From Dactylonectria macrodidyma (taxonomy: Eukaryota > Ascomycota > Sordariomycetes > Hypocreales > Nectriaceae), in assembly GCA_020744425.1 (NCBI GenBank), contig JAGMUV010000006.1:186001-250000 (forward strand): a stretch of 64,000 nucleotides of DNA, given 5' to 3'. Of this stretch, positions 23,343-35,128 are shown piece after piece. The translations under genes and the position numbers were made by a program. Position 1 is the stretch's first letter, and each line of letters starts with the position of its first letter. Below the pieces are notes generated by a model. It made no database searches and was not told where the DNA came from. It saw nothing but the letters and a program-made list of their open reading frames with translations.

Positions 23343-26000
23343 ATGCCTACCTGCCGTGAGTCTTTTCGCTCACACCCAACACTCACAATGTTGCCACAAG
23401 AATCTCCCACCAACAGCCTGCCCACACCTCCAGCTTCGGAGATGGTCACCCCTCTCAACGAGCCAGCTTTGGACTGTACCCAACTCGCTCAAGGAGGTGT
23501 CATACCGGAGCCCTCGACGCAGAGAAATGATTCAACCACCACACCAGTCGCAATACCCGTCAATTTTGACGACTTGCCAGAGACTATTGAGATTGCAAAC
23601 ACGGAGAGCAAGCCCCAGCTGGAAAGGTCAGGCTTTGCCAATACAGAAAATCCAGAGGCGACAAAGCTGGAAGACACATCCACCGTCTTGCAAAGTGGAA
23701 ATCCGCCAGATTCCCAGCCCACAGGAAGTTCGGAGACTCCCAACGGGAATACTGAGATTGTCGAGTCAGAAGACAAAGCTACACCACAGCCAGAATCTCC
23801 CAAACTGGCCCTGCCAAGATGGTTCCTGGAGAACAACGTGGTGCTCTCGGAGGGTTTACGAGCTTCTCCTTCACCTTTGGGTATATTTGACCCAGGTGCT
23901 AAGGAATCCGAAGTCACCACTAGCACAAGCACATCAGATGACAAAGCCACCCCAATCGATTATGAAGTCCACCAGAGCATTTACGATGAGGTCCAGGACC
24001 AAGTGTTTTCGGGAATCCAACTCACCAACAAATCGAACCCCCATTCTGGCGCTTGGGCTGACACCGCCGCCTTCTTGTTGCAATCTCCGAGGAAGGGTAC
24101 CTTAGATTTCTTAGATGCCGTGGTCCACCGCCTTGCTCGAGACTTTGGGGCCGACCTGGTGTCCGTCAACCGCGACGATCTTGAGGACGTTTGCCACGAC
24201 TTCTGGTCCCACACGTTGGATGATGCTTCTGCTGAGAGATACCTGTCAAGTCCGCATCGCCTTGTCACCAAGTATTTCGGCAAGTATAACAGCTACACAG
24301 ACGAGGCTCGAAACACGGTTGAGACAATCGTTGCGGGCTCGAGAACCAAGAGGGAGGAGACGGTAGTTGGTGTGGCAGCGGATGCCGAGTCAGAAAAACG
24401 TCATCCCGCGATCGTGCTACTACGGGACATCGAGGTGTACGATCAGACCACGCCATTCTCACGTTTCTATGAAGTGGTCAAGGCTAAGCGTAGCGAGGGT
24501 TTCCCAATCCTCATTCTTGCCACCGCAGTTTCTAACAGTACTGCCGAGTACAAGCAGCGAACATTTGCCATGGACAAGGTCTGGGAAGGGTTGTGCCTGA
24601 ATTCTTCGAAACTTGTCAACATCTCGCCGCGGCGCACCAAAAGGTCTGAACAAGCTATTCAACAGAGCATTGAACAGAACATGCCGCTAGAAAGATGGCG
24701 ACAACTTCGCCGTGCGCTGCGCCACGCCCTCGAACCCGAGATCACTAGTGAGGTCTTCTTGCCACAGACTGAGTGGCCCATATCCGGCACGGCCGAGTTA
24801 AAGCAGACTGTTGATGACTGGGACGACGCCATGGCCGCAAGATTCATTCGGCAGATCTGTACTCGAGCTCGTCGCACATCAGCCCTGACACTGGGTGATA
24901 TTACAGAGGTTCTGGAACGAACATCACGAAACATGGCCATCTTTGCCAAGTCCAACGATGACGAAAGTGCCTTAGAAGACAGCAAGGATGAGATGGGCTC
25001 CAAGAGACGACTCCTCCTTGACAGAATCTCTCCCCAATGTTCTGATGATGAAAAGGAATTCTTCGACTGTGTAATAGACGTGGGTGAGTAGCCGCCTGCA
25101 GTTGTGCTTGTGTAACCTGAAGAGCGCTAACCGCCGATGTACATGTGAGCAGATTCGTTCACAGCAACAACGCAGAGTATACGGGTAGACAGCGACCTTT
25201 TTGACAGCTTGGAGCAGCTCTTATCGCTACGGGTCCATAAGTCGTACGGTCTTCTGGCGCAAGAATCCATCAATGGCGCAGTCTTGTATGGCCCTCCTGG
25301 CACGGGCAAGACACACCTCGCTCGCGTCGTTGCAAAGTCTATAGGCACAAATCTTATAGTCGCAACACCGGCCGACATACAGTCTTGTTGGGTGGGCGAG
25401 ACGGAGAAGCGAATCAAATTGCTCTTCTCTCTTGCCTCAAAACTGACCCCAAGCATAATCTTTCTCGATGAGGGCGATGCCCTTTTCACACGACGTCAAG
25501 CCGGCGACAAAGACTGGACTAGGAAGGCTATGAGCCAGTTCCTCACAGAAATGGATGGACTGTGCAAGCAGGACCAGCCCCCATTTCTGCTCGTGGCAAC
25601 GAACAGGCCTGGCGACATGGATGACGCCGTCTGCAGGCGCTTGCCACATATGTTACACGTGGGAATGCCGTCTAGCGAAGACAGGAGGGCTATTCTTGAT
25701 ATTTATCTGAAAGAGGAGCAGGTTGGAGATGTGGACCTCGACGCTCTTGCGGCAACAGGAACAAGGGGATTCTCCGGATCGGACATCCGCACACTTTGTA
25801 TTCAAGCTGCTATGGCGGCACAGAGAGAAATAGACCTTGCTAGGAGGAAAGGCCCGGAGGAGAACATAGACGAAGCACCCAGGAGGGTGATAACTATGTC
25901 TCACTTCAAAACAGCTCTCAGCAGGACGAGACCGTGTGTGACGAGGGAATCTTTGCTGGAGATTCAGAAGTTTGAAAGCCAGCAGAGAAAGGCCCGATAA
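23343..26000 (+). CDS. AAA+ ATPase with long disordered N-terminus
   Basis: Two exons, 23343-25083 and 25153-26000, 862 residues. The first roughly 190 residues are Ser/Thr/Pro/Glu-rich and probably disordered. A helical middle region follows. The C-terminal AAA module has Walker A GPPGTGKT (627-634), Walker B IIFLDEGD (Asp686, Glu687), a sensor-1 LLVATNRP, two arginines in VCRRLPHML, and a sensor-2/lid segment GFSGSDIRTL. It resembles the Msp1/katanin/ATAD-like group of AAA proteins seen in fungi with no assigned role. The Walker B second acidic pair is spaced by Gly (DEGD) where most AAA proteins have DEID or DEAD. An alternative start is the ATG at 23389, and a small intron near 23355 is possible, so the N-terminus is uncertain. 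Confidence 0.88.
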
Positions 26001-26868
26001 TCTTAAAATTACTGAGATAATAAGTACTACGAAGACACTGGAGAGTAATGTTTCGTGGCTCATTGCGCTTTTAAACATGTGACTAGCTAAATCTCCATAT
26101 ACGGTAGGGGCAGCTTTGGATGCTGACAGACCAAGCCTTGGTTTAATAAGACAAATTTCGAAGCTACCCCTCGTTGCACCGATGAAGCTAGTAGGTTTGT
26201 GTGCATAACCTAAGACACTCAAACCCTGCTGGCCTCTAAGGGTGTTCTTGATAGTTATACCTTCCGTTGACCCAATTTTCCACGGGTCGATTCGTACGAT
26301 CTTGTCAAGCAGTGAAAAATAGCGCTTAGTACATACATTAAGAACCTATATCTATCCCGCACCCCACCGCAATCGCAAAGAGTTTCAAAGAGTCTCGCAC
26401 CACCCCAAAAAGGGCCAAAGCGATCAAATGAAGCCACCAGCATTTGATTGATTCCGCTGAGTATCTTGCCCAGATAAGAGAGCTTCGCGCAGGCTGTTAG
26501 TGCCTCAAAAACAAGGCACTTCATAAACGAATGCAGGCAGACTACGGAGTTAGGCAGATTAGAGAACGATAGCGCAGGTTGCCTTAACAAGGCTACCAAT
26601 TAGATGAAAGCTTTAAAATCCTCCAAGCAGTCAAGATTACCACACTTGCATGTACGACTTCAGCCACAGGCGCTACCATGGGTCTATGACCACTCAAATG
26701 AGAGGGCTGTCGCACTTCTTTTTCAGCTTCAACCTGCCTGCTTGTGGCGGAGTATTCCATATGTAGGTAGCCGACGGCTCAGCTGACTGTGCGCCGCTCT
26801 CACCAATTATTAATCTGGCGTTTGTCTCAATTCAGGCCACCCCAATTCTGAAAACCACTCCTCACAAA
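26001..26868. other. Intergenic
   Basis: About 870 bp between two plus-strand genes. Short frames only; no RNA gene, repeat or conserved protein piece recognised. Confidence 0.5.
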
Positions 26869-29800
26869 ATGACGCATCGAAGGGCAAACATCGTTGACCT
26901 AGATGCAGAATCCGACGAGGATGTGCTTGGCAGTCTTGCGATAGGGCACGGCGCTCAATTGCAACGATCAGTGGATTTTGCAAGCCAAGAGAATCTGCGA
27001 CAGACTCCGGTATCATGGCCGCCTCCACCGACTCGCTTGTGAGTAGACGCGATGCAGGATTCTACCTTCACGCAAAATGTGCATGAGAAAAGCTGACACG
27101 ATTCTTAACCAAAAAGTATTAGCGAAAACGCGGAGAAACTAGCTATACCGACAAGGTGCTACTTATGCCCGAACAGAGTCTATCTCCGACATCTCGTCAT
27201 GTGCAGCAACTGTGGCCCAGCACACAAACCTGCACACTCCTCGTGCCTAGCAAGACATCGTGACCATCAAACAAATGTCGAGCACAGGGGGGACAATATC
27301 ACAGACGACATATGCCAAGAGATAAGCTATGTGGATTACGTCTTCACACGTTATCTGCTAGATACGACAGCCCTCAGACATAACAAGAAGGATTTGCACG
27401 CAGAAGACGTGGTGTGTACCTGGATAGGCGTCCCCTATTACCAGTATGGAAAGAAGCCCCAAATATATGTCTGGCCGCGGCTGCAGCGCATCTTGGAACA
27501 AGACCCGCCCACTGCTGTCAAGAGGCATCCCAGTCTGGTTTCGTTCATCGGTGACACTGGATCCGGGAAGAGCACACTGATCCGTGCAATGATCCAGATG
27601 ATCAGACCAGGTGAGACACATCATGCTCCTGTGCCTGGGTCACCGGACGACCACTTCAGATCCACGAGCAGCGATATTCACGTTTACGGGGATCCAAATA
27701 CTCATCAAACAAGTTACCCCATCCTCTACGTTGGTATGCCTCACATCAGCCCTTTTAGATCAAGGTTCCATGATGCTAATGAAACAAAACAAAAAGACTG
27801 TGAAGGATTCGTCGGCGGCGCGAACCCAATCGCAAGGGAGCAGATCGCATCCTTGAACCAGCGTCGAACCGCTCGTGATCACCGAATGAATCACACCGAG
27901 CTGCGCGAGCAAAAGCTGTTCAAAAATGTTGAACACTACAACCAGACTGCTCGAAAGCCCCTCATAAACCTCCAATGGGGAAAGTTGGTCCCTCTCCCTC
28001 GCGCGACACACCCAGAGGATACGAACACGAGGCGACGGAGAGCGCATGTCGATGATGAGACGCAGGAAAATATCGTGAAAAGGGTTTATCCTAAAATTCT
28101 CTATGCGTTCTCCGACGTCATCTGCTTTGTAACAACGAATCCAAGGTGAGAATTAAGAAGGCTTCTCGCCGACAACCGTTCTAACATTGCATCAAACAAG
28201 GTCTTCCCAACATTTCCTTAAGCGACTGATCGAATGGGCCAAAGAAGCTTATGACCGCATTCTGAATCAGAGGATCAAGCCGGCTGTCATTATCATTATT
28301 AATAAGCATATTGATGATGGCACTGACACTCAACGTGATCTCACTGAAGACATGCTGCATACGTTTGAGCAGACTCAAACATACAGCGAATTAGTTGACT
28401 TTTGGACGCAGCGACAGCGAAGGATCCAAAGTGCTAGAGATGTGTTGGACTGCTATTACCGGTCCATCAAAGTCATCGCCGTTCCAGTTTATGGAAGACG
28501 CAGCCTGCCTAGTACCGCCACGTCCATTTCAGCAGCCATCCAGCGGTTGTACAAAGAAATCCAAGCATCCACGAAAGAAATCCGGGATCAGAGGGAGTCT
28601 TCCAACACAAGCCTTGACGTACCTAAACTCGACAAGTTTCTCACTGACTCACTGCGTGCCCTCGCCAAAGACTATCGTTCGTCCCTCGATTTCCATCGTC
28701 TGGCAGCGGGTATCTCATTGAGACCAAAATTATTCTCGGAGCATCTGGCAGCTACTATGGCCAATCTTGCCCAGACCCGCGGTCTGGATGAGACGGATAT
28801 TGTTGGTGGCGAGCAGGATGTTGCTGACGATATGGCACGATTCGCGGCGGCTTCCATCGCGGTTCAGCTTCCTTGGGACCAGGACGAGGGTTAGATATGA
28901 TCACGTCGCTTCCTATTCGCCGATCAAGTGCTTATTAAATGTAGGAGAGATACAACGTCAGAGAGAGTCCTTGGTTCAACAAGCTCGCGACGGCTTCGAA
29001 CTCTACCGGTGGAAGGACTGGCGATGCGAGGCAATAGAGCGCAGAGGCAAGAGACGGTGCCGCAACTATCCTCAACTACATCGCAAAGGCCACCAATTCG
29101 AACGCCCAAAACACAAACAGGCGGCCTTGGTTTCCGTCGACGACGTCGAAGAGGACAGTCACCTGTGCACTTGGGACCCAGAAAGGTTCCATAATATAAT
29201 CTGGCGTGAACTGAGACGCCTTCAAACCAAGGATGCGGCCAGACAGAGGCTGGCTGTGTTGGGGGCAGAGGCAGAGATATCGGACGTGAAAAGCCAGAGA
29301 ACATGTCTCATGTGCCTGTCGCATTGTCCATCCAACATGCTTCCGTGCCGAGAAGGGGGCCAACGAGAAGGCGGCCACGGCATTTGCGAAGATTGCCTTC
29401 GCCGTTTTTCCGATCAATTTGATTATTGCCCTGTCTTGGAACTGAAAGAATGCCCGTTGGGCTGTCCTTTCACAACTGGGTCTTGGAGTGTACGAGTGAA
29501 GCCAAAGACAGCTGGTCCGCGTATTCTGGCGCTGGACGGGTAAGGATGAATTCCCCCCACCTACCCCTTCCTTTCTGGTGCCCCTTTATGTTTTTGATCC
29601 TGGCGCATGTGCTGCCTGCAGATATATACTAACACAGTCTTAATAGCGGAGGTGGTGTGAGAGCAATCGTACAGCTGGCCATTTTGAACCAGATAGAGAG
29701 AGAGGCGGGAATCAGGATTGACGAACTCTTTGACCTTGTCGTCGGCACAGGCACAGGGGGGATTGTCGCACTAGGCTTCTTCCATCAAGGATGGATGCCG

Positions 29801-31187
29801 GAAAACAGCATTTCCCAGTTCCAGAAGCTTGCTAAAAACGCCTTCTCACTACGCATGAGGTTAGGGGCTCCAGTCATCAAGTCGCTAGTCCAGCCGTTTT
29901 GCTCGTTCCGATACACGAGCGGCAGTGTTGAGAGGGCGATGAAAGAGCAGTTCGGAGAGACCGCAAACATGTTTGAACCGTCAATTGGAGACGATAAGAA
30001 AGCCGATTGGGTCAAAGTTGGCGTCATGACTTGCCTGCAGTCCCAAAACCAGTCAGGACTTGTCGCAAATTACTCGAGAGACTTGAACGGGAATAGCGAA
30101 AGTGAGCAAAATGAGCTCCTTTATGTCTGGAATTATGCTGACTTACGCGCGTTTTACAGATGATCCTCTCATCCGAGCAGAGCAAAAGTCGGATGATTTC
30201 AAAATATGGGAAGCGTGAGTGAATACTCGACTGGTCCTCATAACGGCCTGGTGCAGGTACTAATCGTTACCAAGTGCGAGAGCTACAACTGCAGCGCCGT
30301 TCTACTTCCAGCCATTCACCCATCGCAGTGGTACTTACGAAGATGGTGCCATGGCTGACGAGCACCCCATGCACCTGGCCTTCTCTGAGTGCAGCAAAAT
30401 CTGGCCCGGCTCGTCCCAACCTGACATTGTCGTTTCAATCGGAACCGGCCTCGTGGTAGACCAGGCCGGCCGGAGGAAGACGCAAAACGATCCCAGGACC
30501 GAGCAGCTCATCTCAATGCTCCCCGGCGCCATAAGGAAGCAGGTCGAAACTTCGTACAACACCATCAGAAGCACTAATGCTTGTGAGGATGCATGGACAG
30601 GATTTGTGCAGAGCCACCAGATGAGCAAGAAAGATTGCCACCGACTGAACGTCGCCCTTGGCAAGGATGTCAAGTTGGATGACGTCAAAGAGATGGGGTC
30701 TTTGAACAAGGCATTCAAGAATTACCTTCACCAGAGACCATATTTTTACGAGCCATTCTCATCATTAGATGATCATGTATGTGCTGTTTCGAGGCGTCTC
30801 GTCGCTAGTCTCTTCTGTTTCTCTCACAATCTCCACGAGAGAATGCCAGGTGGCCACGCCCGCGGTTGGATCTTCTGTCGAGTTGAACCGGGATCAACAG
30901 CTGCAACGTGGCTCTCCGAGCTGGACCTTCAGTTCCGTGTGCTCCATGAGCCGACAGCTCCAGAAGAGAATGGCCCGTCTTCGAGGCATAGCAGGCCTCG
31001 CGCCACGAGGTCCACGCGCATGCGCTTCTCTTCGGGCAGCAGGCTGTTCGATCCACACGACATGGTGGCACAAGTGACGCTCAGGCTCATAGAAGGGTCA
31101 TTCAGGAGGACAATTCAGCTTCATTCACCTGAGTGGAGGGGGGCACAAGATCATTGGGAGGCCATCTCTGGGTTTCAATCTCTCTAA
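26869..31187 (+). CDS. Multidomain P-loop GTPase-like / RING-like / patatin-like protein
   Basis: Seven exons: 26869-27038, 27117-28145, 28201-28889, 28945-29539, 29647-30101, 30160-30214, 30275-31187; 1301 residues. Order of parts: a CxxC...CxxC zinc-binding motif (Cys71, 74, 86, 89, followed by His/Cys residues); a P-loop NTPase with GDTGSGKST (from residue 202) and NKH as a possible G4 motif; a RING-like cysteine cluster starting at Cys750; and a patatin domain from about 828 with the oxyanion motif GGGVR. In the patatin nucleophile elbow the text is GTGTGG, so residue 863 is Gly where Ser is needed. The partner Asp1021 in EDGAMADE is present. The layout matches fungal proteins annotated as FabD/lysophospholipase-like. 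The patatin domain is predicted to lack acyl-hydrolase activity and may act as a lipid-binding or regulatory module. Confidence 0.88.
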
Positions 31188-31367
31188 GCTAAGGTTTTAT
31201 GCCAAAGACCAACGCAATGACCTCTTGAGTTCTCTAGAAAAGAGCGAAATTGCGTTGTTAGACATCAAGTAATACAGGCAGATACGGTTCAGACCAGGAG
31301 TAATCCACGCCCCCATGTTCATGTAGTAGCTCTAAGATAGTTCGTGTAATGATCCGATTAGATGCCC

Positions 31368-33843
31368 TCATTTCGGGATATCCCATATCACAACGCTGTT
31401 TCCCTCCGAAGCTGACAGTAACCGCCGACCGTCTGGAGAGAAGTTAATAGTTGAGACTGATTTTCCAAATCCTAGCGTCTCGCTTGATAGGAAGTAGCCC
31501 GCTTCATTCTTCCTCCATAAAAGTATTTGTCCCCCTACCTCTGCCCCTGCAATCATCCTGCCATCAAGAGAAAATGCAGCATGTTTCAGTCGAAACCGCA
31601 TCTTATTATGCTCCAGGCGTTGTTCAGATCGATAATCGTAGATTTGTCTCCCACGGGGAAACATTAGATCATGCACAATCGGGAAGCCCCGCGCAGTCGA
31701 AAGAAACTGTCGCCCATCTGGAGAGAAAAGGCTCGGCCAGGGTGAGTAGTCGCCGTCAACTTGAAGACATCTTCTATGCCCGATTACCCCATCCACGTTG
31801 ATTTCGCAGAGGTAGCCCCGATTGCCCACAACTTGAGTGTACCATTGGGTATCATGGGAAAACCTCATGTCGTGCACTTCGCCATTGCAGCGAAATACAA
31901 CATTTGGCGTGTATTGGAGTGTGCCTTCTGGGCTTGTGAGACATATAGTTGTAGAAGTCTTGTCTTGCCTGGTGTTATGCCAGGAAATTGCCAAGAACGA
32001 CGCGTCCTGAGAAAAGACGGCAGCTGCGATTTTTCTCTCGCTGATTAGGGCAACATTCAGGAGCTCGAACTTGCCTTGTTCAGATTTCCAGGTGAGTATC
32101 GCCGACTCGTGTCCATTGATACACGCAAGTGCCATGAAGTGATTTCGTTCACCCAAAAACGAAATTGAATAGACACTCACTAATGGTCCCCCTAAGAGTT
32201 GCTGTCTCCACGTAACATTTCCTTCGTTATCCACGCTCCAAACGTGAATTGCGGGAGAACACTCTGTTATGAGCCACTTGCCATCTTTGGAGAAGGCGAT
32301 TTTCTTTACCGTATCCAGAAACCCTTCAAGGATCTGGACTGGCTTGGGTTCGTTATTGACGAGGGCACGGGATCTGCGGCGTGTGGGAGGTGGCCCTGAT
32401 TGAACAGAGAAAGACATCTTGCTAAACGGACCCTCAGTAACTGTAGGTGGCCTTGTGTTGTTGGAAAGGACCGATTCATTGACTCTTGCGTGTGAGGATT
32501 TTTGGGCTGGAGCGGAGGTAAGCTCGTCGCGCAATTTCCTGTCATTCGTAAGCCAACTTCTATGCATCACCGTCACGTATAGAGGGTTCACATACCGACC
32601 TAGAATCTTGTCCGATAGGCCATCTCCATCTGCCAAGCTAGGACTGGGCATAGTCGAACTTTGAGAGACATTCTCGTGTCGGCCAGAGCCAGTCGTATAT
32701 GTTGTCCACTTTGCAGATTCGTCCCAAACGTCTTCCGAAGGCGAAACAGATGCCAGACCGACATGCGGCGAACCTGGTTGTTCTTCGCACATCCAGGCGC
32801 TACTCAAAGCCTCTTCAGCAGTGGGGCGGTCTCGCGCAGAAGCGCTCATAGTTTTTGAGACAAAGGCGGTAAATGCCGCACTGAGCGAAGCATCAGGTGG
32901 AAAAGGCGCATCGCTATGGATGTATCGAGTCAAATCCTTTTTGCCCGGAAATGGCACATGGCCAGTTGCCATGCGAAAGGCTATGGCGCCAACAGCCCAT
33001 ATATCAACAGCAAGGTCGTAGGAAGGATCGTCATCACCCTCATCCTCGTCCATATCAGAAAGCTTGTAAATTCCCTTCACCTCAGGAGCTTGATAGTGTT
33101 CAGTTCCAAGTATGGTGCGCAAAACAGTGGTTCCGATTTGCTTGCTAGTGCCAAAGTCGGATATCTTGACCCACCAGTCTGGGCCTTTGTGCTGGACGAG
33201 AATGTTCTGAAAGAGGTCAGCTATGTGAAGAAAGTCGGCATCACCGACGTTCCTACCCTTGGCTTCAAGTCACGATGAGCAAACTTGCTTTGGTGCATGA
33301 AAGCTAGACCCTGTAGGATCTGTAGCGTGATTCTGCGCGTCTGGGCCTCTGGAAGGCGTTCACTAATGTGCTCCTCCAAGTCGCCCAAAGGAAGGTACTC
33401 CATGGTGATGAAGATAGATTCGGAGTTGTGGTACCAGCCAAAAGATCGGACGAAGCAGTCTTGATACTGTTGTTTCATTATTAACGCTAGAGTAATTATG
33501 AGCGGAAGTTGGGAGAGCATACCGGCTGCTGGGAAAACTTGATGATGGCTGATAGCTCGCTCGACAACATCTTGGGCGTTACAGTTTGGTTTCCAAACGA
33601 CGTCTGTATCTGTTTGACAGCGCGGACTTGACCCGTGCTGATGCCATCGGTGCATTGCTCAAGCCAAACGACGCCGAAGCCGCCTTGACCGAGCTTCTTC
33701 TTGCGCTGCCATCTCTCTTCCACTGGCGTGCGCCAAAGACCCGTAGCTGCATTCGAGACATGTTTTGTATGGAGCGTAAGCCCGTCGCAAAATGCCGTCT
33801 CGAGCCTCCAGTGCTGGACTAGATCTGGCAGTACATCCTCCAT
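31368..33843 (-). CDS. Serine/threonine protein kinase fused to a WD40 propeller
   Basis: Three exons, 33843-33523, 33466-33257 and 33206-31368; 789 residues. The kinase domain is complete: glycine loop LGQGGFGVVW (51-60), Lys in RAVKQI, catalytic loop HRDLKPRN with Asp173 (joined across the second intron), DFG at 194-196 and QAPEV in the activation segment. A Ser/Thr-rich linker follows. The C-terminal half has repeated FSxDGxxL...hxxWxxx blades (from about residue 440), the last being FSPDGRRLLSASEGNSVVIWD. The ATG chosen is the first in the frame; 17 in-frame codons further upstream have no ATG, so an upstream exon cannot be excluded. It is convergent with the patatin-like gene, with 180 bp between stops. 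A signalling role is inferred; the substrate is unknown. Confidence 0.9.
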
Positions 33844-35128
33844 GCTTGCGTCATGGTTTATTAAGGTGCGGGGAGAGAGCACATTCAGCCGCAAGGCTAC
33901 AGTGCGCTAGATGCTTAATCACGAGAAGAGATGCCTTGTCAACGCAACCAATCACAGCTGCATCTATCCAGTGCCGCTCTTACATCTCAATCTAGCTGTC
34001 AGTTTAACAAAGACCCAAAGATGCGCATTCGCAAGCTTCGCGTCCTCTAATATTTTCAATGTATTCTTATTTACGTTCCACCATTCTAAGAGATACACCG
34101 ATCAGAATTGTTCAAGTAAAATGTCTCAAGCATCATACACTAATTTCACAGCGTGAGTGTCTATTTTTCTAGTTTAAGTCCTACAATGGAACTTGATGTA
34201 CTATGAGAGTCTCAAAACGCATCGAATCGTCTTCGTATTTCACCAAAGCCTTAGCACCAGGAACGAAATCGCGCTCTCACTCCATCGAACTTGGCTGGCC
34301 CCTACTTATCATACCGATTTGGGAAAGTGGTAGTTTATCGTAGCGCTAACTAGAGGACCGAGGAATTTATGCTCAGATCAAGCCGATCATACCCTAGCAG
34401 TTGCGTTTCGGGAACTTTTGTTCTAAGGTTATTTTATAGTTGCACGGCCCTGTAAGCCAAGGCCTTGGAGTGTTTCCCGACCTGCCAAATTCGATCATGA
34501 GGGGACTGATCGCCAAAAGACATAGCGAGCTCTGCGAATAATATCGCATAATCTCTCGCGCCATTGATTGTCGCATCCATGCTTGGATAGGCCAAATGCC
34601 AACATTCGGATGCTTGACCGACTGGAGGATCCCGTACTCCTCACCACCGTCGTATTTCTCCACCTCTCAGCATTCTGACCTTCTCTTGTCAAGAATCCAT
34701 CCGATTCAAAGCGGAGAACTAGGTACAGCCATCAAGTCCAATGGATCCAGCGGATCCCCTCTTAACGGATAGACGCGAGGTGCAGCGCACTTGGTGGATT
34801 CCGAAGCTCCCGCTCTTCTTGGCAACAGCGAAGGACCTTCCACTTATGTTGCAGAACACCGACGCACGCTATTCCTTGCCCATTGCCATCTAAAACTTTT
34901 GCCACCAACCCCTCTCTGCTTTCCTTGGCCCTGCAAACATGAGCCGAAAATTTATCACTTGCCGTTTCTTAGTCATCCGTCTGTTGCCCCATGACAGCAG
35001 ATCCCCGAGCCCTAATGCAAGCATGGATATAATATGACAGCCTGCAGCACAATAGCGACTCTTCTCACTGCCTCCTCTGAATTTCCAGCCGGCTTTCATC
35101 ACAACACCATTGAGGTGCAATCTTTACC
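33844..35128. other. Gene-free stretch upstream of the aminopeptidase
   Basis: About 1.3 kb forming the promoter side of two divergent genes. An isolated start-like segment at 34121-34153 (ATG, eleven codons, then a GTGAGT) could be a relic first exon, but nothing sensible continues it. Confidence 0.45.

Noticed and set aside
34121..34153. Possible relic first exon (ATG, eleven codons, GTGAGT donor)
   Set aside because: No downstream exon with plausible coding content could be found, so a gene cannot be supported.
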